From positions 52,498 to 116,497 of the forward strand of contig ARYC01000383.1 of NCBI GenBank assembly GCA_000711775.1: a stretch of 64,000 nucleotides of DNA. Direction: 5' to 3'. The notes under the pieces were generated by a model. The model was not told the DNA's origin. It saw nothing but the letters and a program-made list of their open reading frames with translations, and did not search any database. Of the stretch, positions 1-11,666 are shown one piece after another; position 1 is the stretch's first letter, and each line of letters opens with the position of its first letter. Made by a program: the position numbers and the translations under genes. This DNA is from Oxytricha trifallax (taxonomy: Eukaryota; Ciliophora; Spirotrichea; Sporadotrichida; Oxytrichidae).

Positions 1-259
1 TTATAAATTAAAGGTACTTATTTATAAAATAAATATGGTTATTAATTTCATTTTTTATTCTGAGTACTAAACATTTTTCAACATTACTTTAGATTTAATT
101 TATTTAGAGAGAATAAATAAGAAATAAAGAATAAAATAAATAAGAATAAAGAATTTTGTTTTTAATTTTTAGAGAAATTAAGATTAATTAATAATAAAAA
201 AATATCTGGCACTTACCAAGCCAGTTTAATATTGGAATTAATTGAATTAATTCCCCTGC
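1..259. other. AT-rich left edge, no gene seen
   Basis: Low-complexity A/T sequence downstream of the stop of the first minus-strand gene. I see no coding frame or repeat. Confidence 0.5.
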
Positions 260-1786
260 TCAACCTTTTCTAGGTCTCTTCTTAAGCAATTCGTCTTCCT
301 CAGCTGCTTGCTTTCTAGTCTTCATTTTGATAGGAGTACTGGAGTTTGAACTGGATGTTGCTTCATCATAGGTATCTTGAGAATCTGATTCCAATTTTTT
401 GGAATTTTTAGCCTGCCTTTTTTTCTGTGCTTTTCCTTGATTTTGAGTGTTCTGAAACGAAAATGAATTTGTTGGATTGACTTTTAGAGGTGGCAATGCG
501 AATTTATTATTTTGAATCTCTGGTAATTTTAATTACTGCTCAGCTAATGATTTAAAACTAGTCCAAAATTAAGTTGCTTAAGGGTAATTCCTTTGATCAT
601 AAATTAAGTGGAACATGTTGTGTAAGGTCTTGTCAATTTTTCTATCATTTGAATTGCAAACTTGGACTTAATAAAAAATGTTGACTGCTCCAAAGAAATC
701 CTTAATAAAGTCATGCTAGTTGAGTTCTTCGATTGAGTCGGCAAGGTCTGAAACATATGATTTTGGATCTTTGGTGATTTTGTATGTTAAGCTATCTCTG
801 TTAAGGTAAAACCAATCTCCTTGATTTTATTTGATTACAATGAATTCTTGATTTTCATTGTCAACAGTCCATATTAAAATAGGTGAAACGTTAAGATTTG
901 ACAAAAACTACAACAACTTACCTTCTAGTTTGCTTTAATCAAGCAATTCATATTTAGTTTTACACTCGAATTTTTGAAGTTTGAAATTTTGAAAAGTACT
1001 GTCATGGATAAAACCAGCAAAGTTATCAACGTCGAACATTTTGTTTCTGGAGAGGGCAAGTGCTAAAATATCTGGCTTTCTTAAGTTCACGATAGAGTGC
1101 TGAATTGCTTATTCGTTACAAATAAAGTACGTGCTGCTCATAATTATATTCAATGCATGGAAGAATTGATTGAATTTATTTGGTCTTTTAAGGCTAATTT
1201 TTTGAATATTTTGAATATCATTAAGGTCGGTGGAATTTGATGAACTTATAGTATTCTTTTCATAATACTCTGACTTGATTAAATATTGGGAAAACTTGAC
1301 TACGTTTTAAAATAACTTATCGTAGTTTAAGGAGTAGAGGTGTGTTATCATTGAAGGGTTCTAACTTATTGAGAACCTATGCTGCGGGAATATATCAAGT
1401 TTAAAATTGATAAACTGTTAAATTTAGTTTACCTGTTAGTGATTTCTGGGAGGATTTTGCTGAATAATAGGTTGATTTTGGGGAGGTGGTTGATTTAAAT
1501 TTGGGTTGTTGGGAGGAGCTTAAATAATAGGAGGATTTTATCCTTGCATTTAATCTTGCTGAGGCGGGTTTTAGACTAATTAATTAGCCAAGGGGTTTTA
1601 GTTGGGATTTTGTTGATTTTAATCAACCAATTGCTATCCAATAGCGACTCTTTCGCTAGCTTATTGCTAGCTTTACTAAATTTAATTCTCTGAAAAAGAG
1701 AAGTATCTGTTGTTAATTTTAGCTCTGCATACACTGCACGGTTAATTCTCGTTGCAACTCTCTGAGTTGGGGCAATTACTCATCAT
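260..1786 (-). CDS. Cys-cluster, Gln/Pro-rich protein of unknown function (508 codons, ciliate code)
   Basis: With TAA/TAG read as Gln, one frame stays open from an ATG-ATG pair at 1786 to a TGA at 260-262. The N-terminus has four cysteines in a C-x5-C-x5-C-x2-C pattern (SNCPNSESCNENQPCSVCRA), which could bind zinc. A Gln/Asn/Pro-rich linker follows (about residues 40-115), then a globular-looking middle with balanced charge, and a basic C-terminus (TRKQAAEEDELLKKRPRKG) that could be a nuclear localisation signal. A stretch from GTAAAC to CCGCAG near 1383-1433 could be a 51-nt phase-0 intron; it is a multiple of three without a stop, so the sequence does not decide. I do not recognise the family. 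The long uninterrupted frame in very AT-rich DNA argues for selection on the protein. No copy of this gene is seen in the two right-hand units. Confidence 0.7.
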
Positions 1787-4320
1787 TTAGGTTGAAATTT
1801 TTTGAAATATTTATTATAACTATTTAATTATTGCTCTCGCTTAAATAGGGCTGGCTAAATATACCAATTTTTAGAGCAAACTTTCAAAACTTAAAATAAT
1901 GGATTTTTTGAAGCCAAAATTTTGACCAACCTAAATTTAATTTTTTAAACAATAAAATCAACAAATTTTTGCATATTTTATAATAAGTTTGGAATAAAAT
2001 TGCTTATTTTTATTTATATTTTAATTTATACATAAAACTTATACATAAAATTCTATTTTATACATAAAATAAATTCAATTTATTTAAATTCATATCTTAT
2101 ACTTATTTTATAAATTCTCATTTTTATTGCATATTTTATTCTACAGTCTAAAATTAAGATAATTTAAATTTATATAGTATAAAAATAGTGCTGGTTAAGT
2201 TATAAAACTTGTTTTATATATAATTTTACTTAAATTATAACTCAAATTACTATATTTCATTATTAACTTATATATTTCAAATATTTTATAAATCCTGATA
2301 CTTAAGAAATATGAATGACTTTAGTTTATTTATAAATTTTATAATATCTATATCTTATAATTATTGTTAAAAGTAAGTCTATAAATTGTAAAAGTTATAA
2401 TAAGTAAAAATTGTTTATAAAAAATAAGATATAAAATTATTAAAGTTGATTATAAAAATACTTGAACTTTAAAATTTCTTAAATTCATAGTTAGTATAAG
2501 TTACTATTCTTATTTTTCATTCTAACTTAACTAAATTTGAATATTCAAACTATTTTATATTAAAAATTTTAATTAAATTCCCTAAACCCCTTAGCAAACA
2601 AAATTATCTATTCTCAAAATAATTCAACTTATAAGAAAATAAACAAATAATTATCCATATTTTAGTTAATTATTTACAATTTATTTATAATTATCTTTAA
2701 AATAATTCAAGCATAAATTTGTATATAGTAAAATAAAACCAACAATTATTAGAAATATAATTTTTATAATAAGTATATTTAATTATTTATTGACAATTAA
2801 TTAATTATTATGTTTAAAAATAGTCTATTTAAATTATATTTATATCTATAGATAAATTAAAGTTAGTAAATAATGGATTTCTATTGCTAGGATTTATAAA
2901 AGTTAACATTAAATTTTGAGTAAAAGTTTGTAAGTTTGAATATTCAGAACTTTATTCTTCATTATTTTTATAAGATTGTTTTTTAATTAAAATAAGGCTT
3001 ATAATTTACAGTTTTTTATTTTTTTATATGATAAATAATCAATATTATTCATTAGTAAAGCTGAAAAATATGATTTTCAAACTCTGTTATAAAGTTTAAA
3101 TATTCAAACACATTAATATTTGTTTTATTGACTTATAAAAATCAAATTTTATTGCAATCTTTATTTCAGTAATTAAAATTAATTTACTAAGAATAATTAT
3201 TTTACAGTAACTATTTTATACTTATTTATTTATATTTAATCTTAGTATATAGGAAAATTTATTTATCTATATTTTACTAATTATTATTTATTTGTGATTT
3301 TACATTTGCAGAAAATCTCAACCTTTTATAAAGGTATACAAATATACTTCCTTAAATTTATATTAATATAAAATGAAATATTAGTTTTTATATTAAATTT
3401 AAATTGTTTGATATTTTCAATGAATTAAAATTATATAGATGAAAAATTTAAAATTACTTTTAAGTTTGGCTTATTAATAAATCACTATTTTAGAGCTATA
3501 TTCTTGATTCTATTATTAGTATCGTATACTTACTCTCAAATTCTGAGAATTAAAATTGTTTAACTTTAAAGTAATTACTATTTTTTTAATGAATCGAAGT
3601 GATTTAATAGTTTAGCAATGCAGTTGTAAAGATCATTATAAATCCAAAATTGTTGAAATATTTATGTGAAATAGAGAATTATACTATGGAATAAGTGTGT
3701 GATAATTGAGCAATTCTTAATTTTCAATTAATAATAAGTATTGATTAAGTGGGCAGCATATTGACTTCTAAATTAATGAATAAAGAATTGCTGGATTTAC
3801 AAATAATAACCTTTAAATAAATTAAATTTATTCTATTATTCTTAGTAATTTATATGATAAATCTTTGTTCTAAAATTTTACTTAGTAAAAAATGTATTAA
3901 TGTATAAAATTTCTTAGAATTATGCTAAGAAATTCTCTAACTTTTATTCACAGTTAATAGCTTATTGTTATGCTTTTGAGTATAAGAAAGTATGTGATAA
4001 ATGATAGCTAGCGAATACTATATGCAATTAAAATTTCTATTCTTTACCCAGACAAATAATTTCTATATTCTTAAGTACTTTAATAATTATTAATGGCTGA
4101 CTTTACTTTGAATCCTTAATTGGATTGATTAATGAAAAATTCAAATTCTTGATAATGAATTGTGTTGGTGCTGGTAGGAATTCCGCTAGCGGAAATTGGA
4201 TCGTGCTGGTACGATTTCATTATTATGAAAAGCACTCTCTGATTTTAGTAACGGTAGTGTCTTCCTGAATCAAAATTGGCCTATATAAAATGGTTTAAGG
4301 CACCTTAATTTTAAAGTTTA
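1787..4320. other. 2.5-kb AT-rich intergenic region
   Basis: Very AT-rich sequence with A/T homopolymer runs and no sustained coding frame on either strand in the ciliate code. It separates the divergently transcribed genes at 1786 (minus) and 4321 (plus), so promoters for both must lie here, but I cannot point to a specific element. Confidence 0.5.
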
Positions 4321-5126
4321 ATGAACCAATAGTAACTTACTGGTATCAATGTTTCAGAACTCGCCCAGAAGTGCAAAAGTAAGAAAGAGCTATACAACTT
4401 TCTTGCCCAAGACTGCCACGCTTTCTTACCAAAAGCGGACTCCACCAACATTTATTTACTTAAGTAAATCATAAGAGCAGAGAAAGACGTAAGCCCTAGC
4501 TTAACCCTGTAACTGTTAATATAGTACGTAAGAAGAGACGCAGTTAAAGTGTCAGCAGTGCCTCAAATCGATGGACTTACAGTTCAAGACTTTCTCGATT
4601 ATGCAAGAAGGTCTTCAAGACTGCTGCAATACTTGCCTGAAGAACGAGATTGGGTCCACCTTGACAGATAATGGATCTGCGATTTGCTCTTCACCTTAGA
4701 CACCGACGGTGTCTCCCAGATGATTCATGATGCAATGCTCTAACGAAGAGAAAAGCTCGAGTAAAATAGATATCTCGTTATAGAAATGAGACCCGAGTTC
4801 GTGGACGCTCTCAGCAGATGCCTTAACTTTAGCAGTAAGTTTACTCTCTCTTAATTTCTTGTGTAGCTGAGCGAGGTAAGGCTGAGAATCTCGTTAAGGA
4901 TTCATCTAAAAGAAAGAGAACCCGTGAATAGTTAGAGGAGGTAAAGGATTATGAAGATGCTTTGAAATAAGATAAGCAGGAATTCTTGCAGTAAACTAAA
5001 AAGTTGAAGCAATAACATGATAATATGGAAAGTGAGTTGCTTGACTTACGCAAGATGAAAGAGTAGTTTATGCAAGATGGTAACCTGTAGAATATGCAAA
5101 ATCAGTCTCCAAACATGAGACACTGA
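4321..5126 (+). CDS. Coiled-coil protein with one 32-nt intron (257 aa), convergent with the SecA-like gene
   Basis: The frame opens with ATG at 4321 and ends at TGA 5124-5126. Removing a GT...AG intron at 4835-4866 joins two open exons into 258 codons. Exon 1 holds a domain with motifs shared by the two right-hand copies (KKELYNFL; MRPEFVDAL just before the intron). Exon 2 is a charged, Gln-rich coiled coil (QLEEVKDYEDAL, LLDLRKMKEQF). Homologous genes at 48382-49217 and 59490-60324 have an intron of the same length at the same place, which supports both the model and the start. In all three places the gene faces the 3' end of a SecA-like ATPase gene, here with a 270-bp gap. The family is unknown to me. 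A role as partner or adaptor of the ATPase is inference from linkage only. Confidence 0.8.
4835..4866 (+). other. 32-nt spliceosomal intron
   Basis: Starts GTAAGT and ends TGTGTAG. Splicing joins ...TTTAGCA to CTGAGCG and restores one frame to the TGA at 5124. The two homologous genes at the right carry 32-nt introns at the equivalent position. Confidence 0.8.
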
Positions 5127-5396
5127 GTGCTGCTGCTTCTATTCCTCCACGATTCTCTATATGCTATTAATAGCAAAGACTTGAATATGGTGAATTTCTT
5201 TAAAAAATTAAGATAAATCTCATATTCTTAATCTTGGTTTTCTCTCTGAATTTCTATGGTTTATGTCGCTTTTAAAGTGCCTTCTCTCACTCGAGGCTGC
5301 CTTCAGCCATCTTTTCATTGTCTCTTCACTCTCTGGCAGCTCTGTATAAGTGCAAGTGAATGTTTTATCTCTAGCACTGCGACGAGTAACCAACTC

Positions 5397-8300
5397 TCAA
5401 GTCTTATTTTATTCTTTGATTAATTCAAGCTTCTGTTAACCTTTCAATAATCTTCTCTTTGAACTTGCAGAACTGCTTTTGCTTTTGGATCTCTCTCTGC
5501 TTTGAGCCTTAGTAATTTCATGGTGCTACCGCTTTAAACTCCTGTGCACCAATTGCTATACCTGCTCGAATGGTTTATCTTGAAGCACAGGGTTTTAACT
5601 CATCTTCTATTCAATAAGCTCTATGAGAGAAGGTTAATAAAAACCCAACTTACTTTATTCACCTTATTCTTCAATTTATTAAGGCTCCTTTTCTTCTTCA
5701 AGATTATTTTGCTTCACTACTGCTGCTGGGTTGCTTGCTTCGCTGTAAGCTTTTTCAGTGAGAGATACAATATGTTGAACGATTTCTCTTACAATATTAT
5801 CTTGCTCCTATTCGTTTGAAAGCTCTGCAGAAATTTATTCTTAAGGCACCTGGTTTTATTCAAGAAAATTTTCCATTGCTTCTAATCGATTTTATAAAAT
5901 TGATTATACTTAATTGTGCTTGCGAGCAAGTATAAGCTCTATCTCTTTCTTTTCAACTATAAGCAGCTGCTCTGCACTATCTTTAGAAACTTGCTTATAT
6001 AATACTCGCTGCCACCTGCCTTTAGTGTTAAGTCTCCCAATTCTACCAATGATTTATTCTTCAGATCTTTGTGAGAAAATCAGCAATAATTAAATATGAA
6101 CCACCATTTTAATCGATTTCATCATTAGTTTAGATATCTGTTCCTCTCCCCTGTGCCTCGTTGAGCAAGTAAACCCCGTAGTTTTTGCTTGAATTTCTCA
6201 TTAAATACCTGCCTTCAAGCACAGATTCAATTGCAGTCGCTTAGGAGTGGCTGAAACTAATGAAATCGAAATCGGATTTCTTTAAACCTATTTCAATAGC
6301 ACTGTAATTTGTTGAAGCCACTATTAAAACTGGTGAAACAGCTACTTAATCCTTTATGATTTCCTTGATTCTCTGTAAGTAATCTCCTTGGTTTGAACTT
6401 ATCAGCAAGTCTGCTAACTAAGTTTTCTTATCTCCTTGCAGTTTATCAAGGGTAGGGAATACTACAGGTGTGCTATGCAAAGCTAAACTAAGACAATTTT
6501 CTTCACCTTGAGAAAGATGGCTTCCTGAAAATCCAATAATACTTCTTGATTGCTTGTAAAAATTTAGCTGGTTTACAATGTTATCAGCGGAGCCATCGAA
6601 GAGAATCCAGTCGTATTCATAAACAAGCACGATGCTATCGTGCCACACACTCATGAATTTAGGAGCCTTCATTTGTTTCTTGAGTTGTGGTTGAGTGAAA
6701 AAATAAATGCCTGTACTTTTTGCAAAGAAATTATGGTTTGAATCAAGTTCCATTGCACTAATAACTTTTTGAAATTTTTGATAATCTCTCTGCACTAAGT
6801 GCTCATTCTTGCCAACTATGATTACGGATAGCTTCGTTTTAAGAGCTATAAGAATGGCTAACGCAACGCAGATCAAGGTCTTGCCATTACCAATACCAAA
6901 ATGTATTAAATGGTTTGCGTGCAAGTTTTCGCAAATATAGTTAATGCACAAAATTTGAGAACTATATAACTTAAAGCCAAGATTTTGCTGCAGCTTTTCT
7001 AAGTCATTACTCACACTTAACCTTTCATTCTGTGGCTTTGAATTGAAAGCACGAGCTAACATGTGCGAGATATTAGCATTCTCAAAGAGTTGAAGTAAGT
7101 CTACAATTGTTTTATCAGAGAAAGCTTCCATATTTTTGGGTAAGTGTAAAATTCTTTAAATTTCAGAGCAGTCGCCATTAAGGCAATTTTCAATAATGCT
7201 GTTGCTCACACTCACATTCTTTTCAATTTAAGCTTCTATAATTTGCTGCTGAAGCTTCTTGAACTGCTCTACTTTGCCTACCAACTGCTCGTCTCTGCTC
7301 TGCAGCCTTTATGCAAGGCCTTTCATAAAGTAAACCATAGTGTTTGAATCAATAACCTCTTACTTCTATAAGAAAGTAGCCCTAGTAATTGATATATAAT
7401 CTTTGAGTGCTTCAACTGTAGGAGAGCAAGAGAGAGCACAAATTCTTACGAAGTACTCTGTGTATTCTACAGGTATGTCTCTTATTAAGTGCAAGCCACA
7501 GTCTTGCTTGAGTAGAGTCATGAAAGGCACATTCAAGATAAAGAATGAAGTAGGTATTAGCTTTTAAACTTGAGAGTCGACTGCGAATAATTACCAAGTT
7601 TAACCCATTAATTGTATAATATAGGGGAGAGTAGAATCCAATTTCTGCACTGGTGCAAGCTGTTTAGTGAATGCTGCAACTGAATTAAAGAATACAAAGT
7701 TCGCTAAACCTAGAGCTTGTCTCGTATTAGGTGAGCGAATTAATAATAAGATTGATTCTTGAATTAATTCATCTTCGATTTATACTCTTTCTCCCATATA
7801 ATAACCAAGAGCAGCTAAAAGGATACGTGGCTTTGAGTCTTCATCTAAATTAATATTGCTCTAAATTAAATCCACGAGCAATGAGAACAAGTTCTTGCTT
7901 AGTTTCTGGTCACTAACGTTCTCAAAATTGCTTAGGAAGGAGAAAAGTGACTGGGTGTTTCGAGTAACTATTTCTTGCAAAATGCAAGATCTTTAATAAT
8001 ATTAAGAATTCTTGAAACTTTCGAAGTGCTTTATGAGAATCTCATGGCCAATGATCGAGCCATAGTTAATAAAGAGTTGAGGTAAGGGTTCTTTATTTTG
8101 ATTTTAATCACTTGCAAAGTTGAGATTCGTAGCTTATTCACTCTCCTTAATCTCTTCGATAGCAGCAGTAACATCTAGAGGCTATGATACCACTGATTTA
8201 CTCTAATAGCTGTGCTTGATCTTCTTTGGCTTTTTGTTATTTATATACTTTCTCACATACTACTTAAAATCAAAAGTTTTATTATAAGCTGCAAAATCCG

Positions 8301-8589
8301 CCTGCTACAGCAGCATTTTCAAGTTATAGTTATTTTATTGCAGAAATTCTTTAGCACGGTTGATTTTAGCGCTGTCTTGCGCATTTTAATACTCACACTT
8401 AATGCCCTTGGCTTTAAAATTTTCTTCAAAATTTCCATTGGCTTGATGATTTTCAAAAATCCAATCTGAGTTTGACTAATCGGGTGCCTCCTGCGGCACT
8501 TGCAAATCATTTATACCTTCTAAATAGAAGATAATATCGAAGATTTAAGCTTACCAGCACTCGCATTCAAAAGTTATTGAAGGTCGATT
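5397..8589 (-). CDS. SecA-like ATPase (superfamily 2 DEAD-like), about 1,000 codons, one frameshift
   Basis: Open in the ciliate code from about 8589 (an in-frame TGA lies at 8590-8592) to TGA 5397-5399. A long helical N-terminal region (about 560 codons) precedes the motor. Motor motifs in order: a Walker A-like loop, FGIGNGKTLIC, near 6885; HLVQRDYQ, matching SecA YLAxRD; VYEYDWILFDGSAD near 6595, aligned with SecA VDEVDSILIDEART; IIGFSGSHL, in the place of SecA GMTGTA; AQGRGTDI near 6145; and IIGRIGRLNTKG near 6040, the SecA GRxGRQGDPG motif. A Gln/Glu-rich coiled C-terminus ends in a Ser/Arg/Lys patch. The DE pair of motif II is changed to YE. The frame shifts by one base in an A4 run (6076-6079), between the RGTD and GRIGR motifs. 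The true start is unclear: the first in-frame ATG is at 8316, but the frame is open and coding-like above it, so an upstream exon is possible. Confidence 0.75.
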
Positions 8590-8604
8590 TCAGAGGTTTT
8601 CTAA

Positions 8605-9170
8605 AATCCAGTAGCTGGATTCATCTGGTTTATGCTTAATTTTAATGAGTAATTCGACTGGATTTTACTATTAAACCACTGGATTATTAAAATTTCGACT
8701 GGATTATTGATCCTTAACTATATGAAAAAACACTCTTTTGCTTATATCCTCCGGATTTATGGCTGGCTCACTGCCAAACCAAGACAAATAATGATTATTC
8801 ACTATAACTCATTAAACGAGTAGCTTAGAGTTGCCTGGAGGTGGGTGGTTGAAGAGCTGTGATATATTTTAGGAATTTTCAAGATGGGCAAAACCCAAAA
8901 TTGGCTTTTTGAAAAATGTCGAAATCCGCGGCAACTTTCGAAATTCAAACCTTTCCCCGTCCATAACTGAATAATGGCCAGTAGAAATGTGAAGACGAGA
9001 ATATCTAGAAGTTAATGGCACCCGAAATCGAAAATTTGGGTCTTCAGTTTTGACCCTAAAAAATGCTTTTTGGCTTAAGCCAAAGCACTGGATTATAGGG
9101 GTCAGACCGGTATAATAGTATACCAATGTTGAAAAATCTCGAGAACGGCCTCGACAACCTACTGGATTTC
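8605..9170. repeat. Cluster of short CTGGATT motifs upstream of the SecA-like gene
   Basis: The heptamer CTGGATT recurs several times in about 100 bp (near 8615-8705: AGCTGGATT, GACTGGATT, CACTGGATT, GACTGGATT) and again near 9090 and 9165. It lies in the likely promoter or 5' region of the minus-strand ATPase gene. Short open frames here look spurious. No function is assigned. Confidence 0.4.
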
Positions 9171-9331
9171 AAACTGCTCTGAACTTAAAATTAAAAATCA
9201 CACCAATCTAATCATATTAATCTAATCATATTCATACTTTGTAAGAGCCGTGATAGTGCCAGCCCTTCTTTTTGCATTCTCGAGATCGGCTCCCTCAAAT
9301 TAAGTTAAATTCTGTCCTTTTAAATTTCCTT

Positions 9332-11666
9332 ATTTATCGATATACTTAAAACTTTTTATCAACTTACAAATTCTATGTGTACATACGTATTGGGGTTTAT
9401 ATATATCTATATTACAAGCACTTGGAAATATGCCATAAACATACCTATTGCCACTAATTCTAGCTCTTATAATAACATTTACTGCTTTATTCTTAGGCCT
9501 TGTTTTTAACCAACTTTCATTTGGAATATAAGTTGGAGCAGTCAATAAATCTGGGTCACCCGCACTTAAATCAGGTTTAGAAACAATCACATTTTTACCA
9601 TTTAAATTTCTTATCAATCCTCTGCCATTATTAGGAATATTGCCAATCAAATAACCTTAATTATTGTGACTGATAAAGGCATCTGCTTATGATCCTTTTA
9701 ATTATTTATGACTATCTGTTTTTGTTATAATGGACTAACTGAATTTTCAAGACCTCTCAAAAATAATCCTCTTAATTCTGGAGCTGTTAATGCTTTAAGT
9801 AAAGTATAAAAATCTGAATATGTAGCATTACTAAAGCTTTATCCATTACATGATAACAAATCTATTAGAATATAATTCTAATAGAACTAACTGGAAATGA
9901 GCTTCCACTACTAATTAACGAATCTGCATTTGTTTTATTAACACCATCAGTTCTTAAAGTTGGAATAGCAAGATTAATTAATTTATTAGAATTCATATTA
10001 ACATAGCCAGAAGTTAAATTGAATGTAGCTATAGAATTAAGTGTAGAACTTGAAGCTAATTTCATTGCTGGTTATGTAACTGTGTAATTTTATGTAGGGA
10101 AATTTTAAGCTAATGTTGGATCTGCGAGATTGATTATATTCTTATTATTTAATGTTACATTGCCATCACATAGTTTTCCACAAGATATAGCGTTCAAAGC
10201 AGTAGTTGAGTTCATTTTTAAGATACAAAATCATCGACATATTTCTTACTAGTGAATTAATTAGTTTGATTTATAGTAATGGTAGTTGAATAGCCTGTCT
10301 TAACTTAAAACAGAATTGGTTAAGTTTGTTCCTAGAATTGTAGCATTTGCTTTAGAATACGAGATAACTGCTGGATCTGTTTATGGTTACCCACCAGATA
10401 CCAATAAACTAGAATCTTCAGAAATAGATGAAAAATTCTATTAAAAAGCCCCTAAATTTTCGTGGTCTCTGAACTTTGATTCTTTTGTGCGGTTCCAACT
10501 CCAATATAAATATTTGCTTACACATTTTTGGTTGCATCTTCTCAACAGCTAACAACGAATTAATGAATACTAATTGTAGGGGTATTAAAATGAGAAGCAC
10601 CACCATGCATATAAAATGAAATAGGATCTGATTACATTTATAATTTATCAAAGTACTGGTGTTTTAGCTGATCTCGTGGCCTTATATTTAAGAAGATTGT
10701 TAACAATATTTAATTTTATAGATATCTTATTATCACCATAGTAGTTTCAATTTAGATTTAATATTGTAGATTATGTATGATCGAATGTGTGTATCGGTAT
10801 ATTTTTGGCTTTTTGTTAGAATTGATTGATTTTGTATGTCTATATAAGTTGTTAATTCCCCAGCTAGCAACACATTTGCAGATACCACATAAGAAGCAGA
10901 TACAGTCTAGTCAAAATTAGCAGGATTAGCTATATTTGTTTCGATATATTATTATTATTATTATTATTTATGTTTGAAATTGCATTTAAAATTGATCTAA
11001 ACGTAGATTATCAATACATGTATATATTTGATGATGAAATAGTAGCTAAAAGTGTTGTAGAATCCCCACTAATCCTGTCTTATATTTCCTAATCTATTTA
11101 ATCTTATAATGAATCATTAATTATTGTTTAAGAAACTATTCTATTATTTGTATATGTATTGGCTGATTATAATGTAAAAGCATCAACACTACTTCTATCG
11201 CTTATTTCTTGGTTGATACTATCTTATAATTGATAATCTACTACTATTCTAGCTTGTTGTTCGTTTGAAATGTTTGTTTATAATTGAGTATCTGCATTAA
11301 CTCTTATTGTTTCTTCTTATTGTACATAGGAATTTAAACATGACTACTTAGTTCCACGATTAATAACAGTTTTACTATCTCCATCATCATTATTACAAGA
11401 TACTTTTTTTGCTATTTGTAAAATCCAAAGTTCCTGTTAAAGGTTTAAAATTATTCCTTTGGTTAAGGGCTGGATTTTCTCCAATTAGTATAAAATTATC
11501 ATCGGTACTATTTTGAAGCTGCATCATTTTAGTCTGCTGGCCATCCAAAATTTTAATTCATTTGTCTTTTATATTTTAGAAAGGTTTGTTGAGTTTTTGC
11601 TATACTTATGTACTCCCATAAATATTTCAAACCGTTAATGAATGTATTATTTAAATCTCTGTTCAT
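9332..11666 (-). pseudogene. Phage/virus-type fibre protein with tail-collar-like C-terminus, frameshifted
   Basis: The minus strand reads as one protein in several frames from ATG 11666 (MNRDLNNTFINGLKYLWEY) to about 9332. The middle is a repetitive fibre-like region (QDSINQEISDRSSVDAF; a second unit QDQIDQEIQDRISGDST). Then come two repeats of the type N-K-x-I-N-L-A-x-P-T (NNKNIINLADPTL; NSNKLINLAIPTL followed by TDGVNK), common just before collar domains. The C-terminus has the hallmarks of a phage tail-collar/receptor-binding domain: LLSCNGQSFSNATYS, APELRGLFLRGLEN and TRPKNKAVNVIIRA. These hallmarks lie in different frames, so at least three frameshifts are present. In a ciliate germline such a gene suggests a large DNA element of viral type (Maverick/Polinton-like, as the Tlr elements of Tetrahymena). 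No polymerase, integrase or capsid gene is visible beside it. Confidence 0.65.

Noticed and set aside
5544-5819. 91-codon plus-strand frame, Leu/Phe-rich
   Set aside because: It is antisense to the C-terminal part of the SecA-like gene, which has the better-supported frame. Leu/Phe richness is what the antisense of Lys/Glu-rich coding produces.
8212-8510. Two short overlapping frames on opposite strands (85 and 63 codons)
   Set aside because: Both are shadows of the open N-terminal region of the SecA-like gene in the ciliate code.
8869-9126. 85-codon minus frame between the ATPase and fibre genes
   Set aside because: No motif, no homologue in the right-hand units, not supported by context; probably chance.
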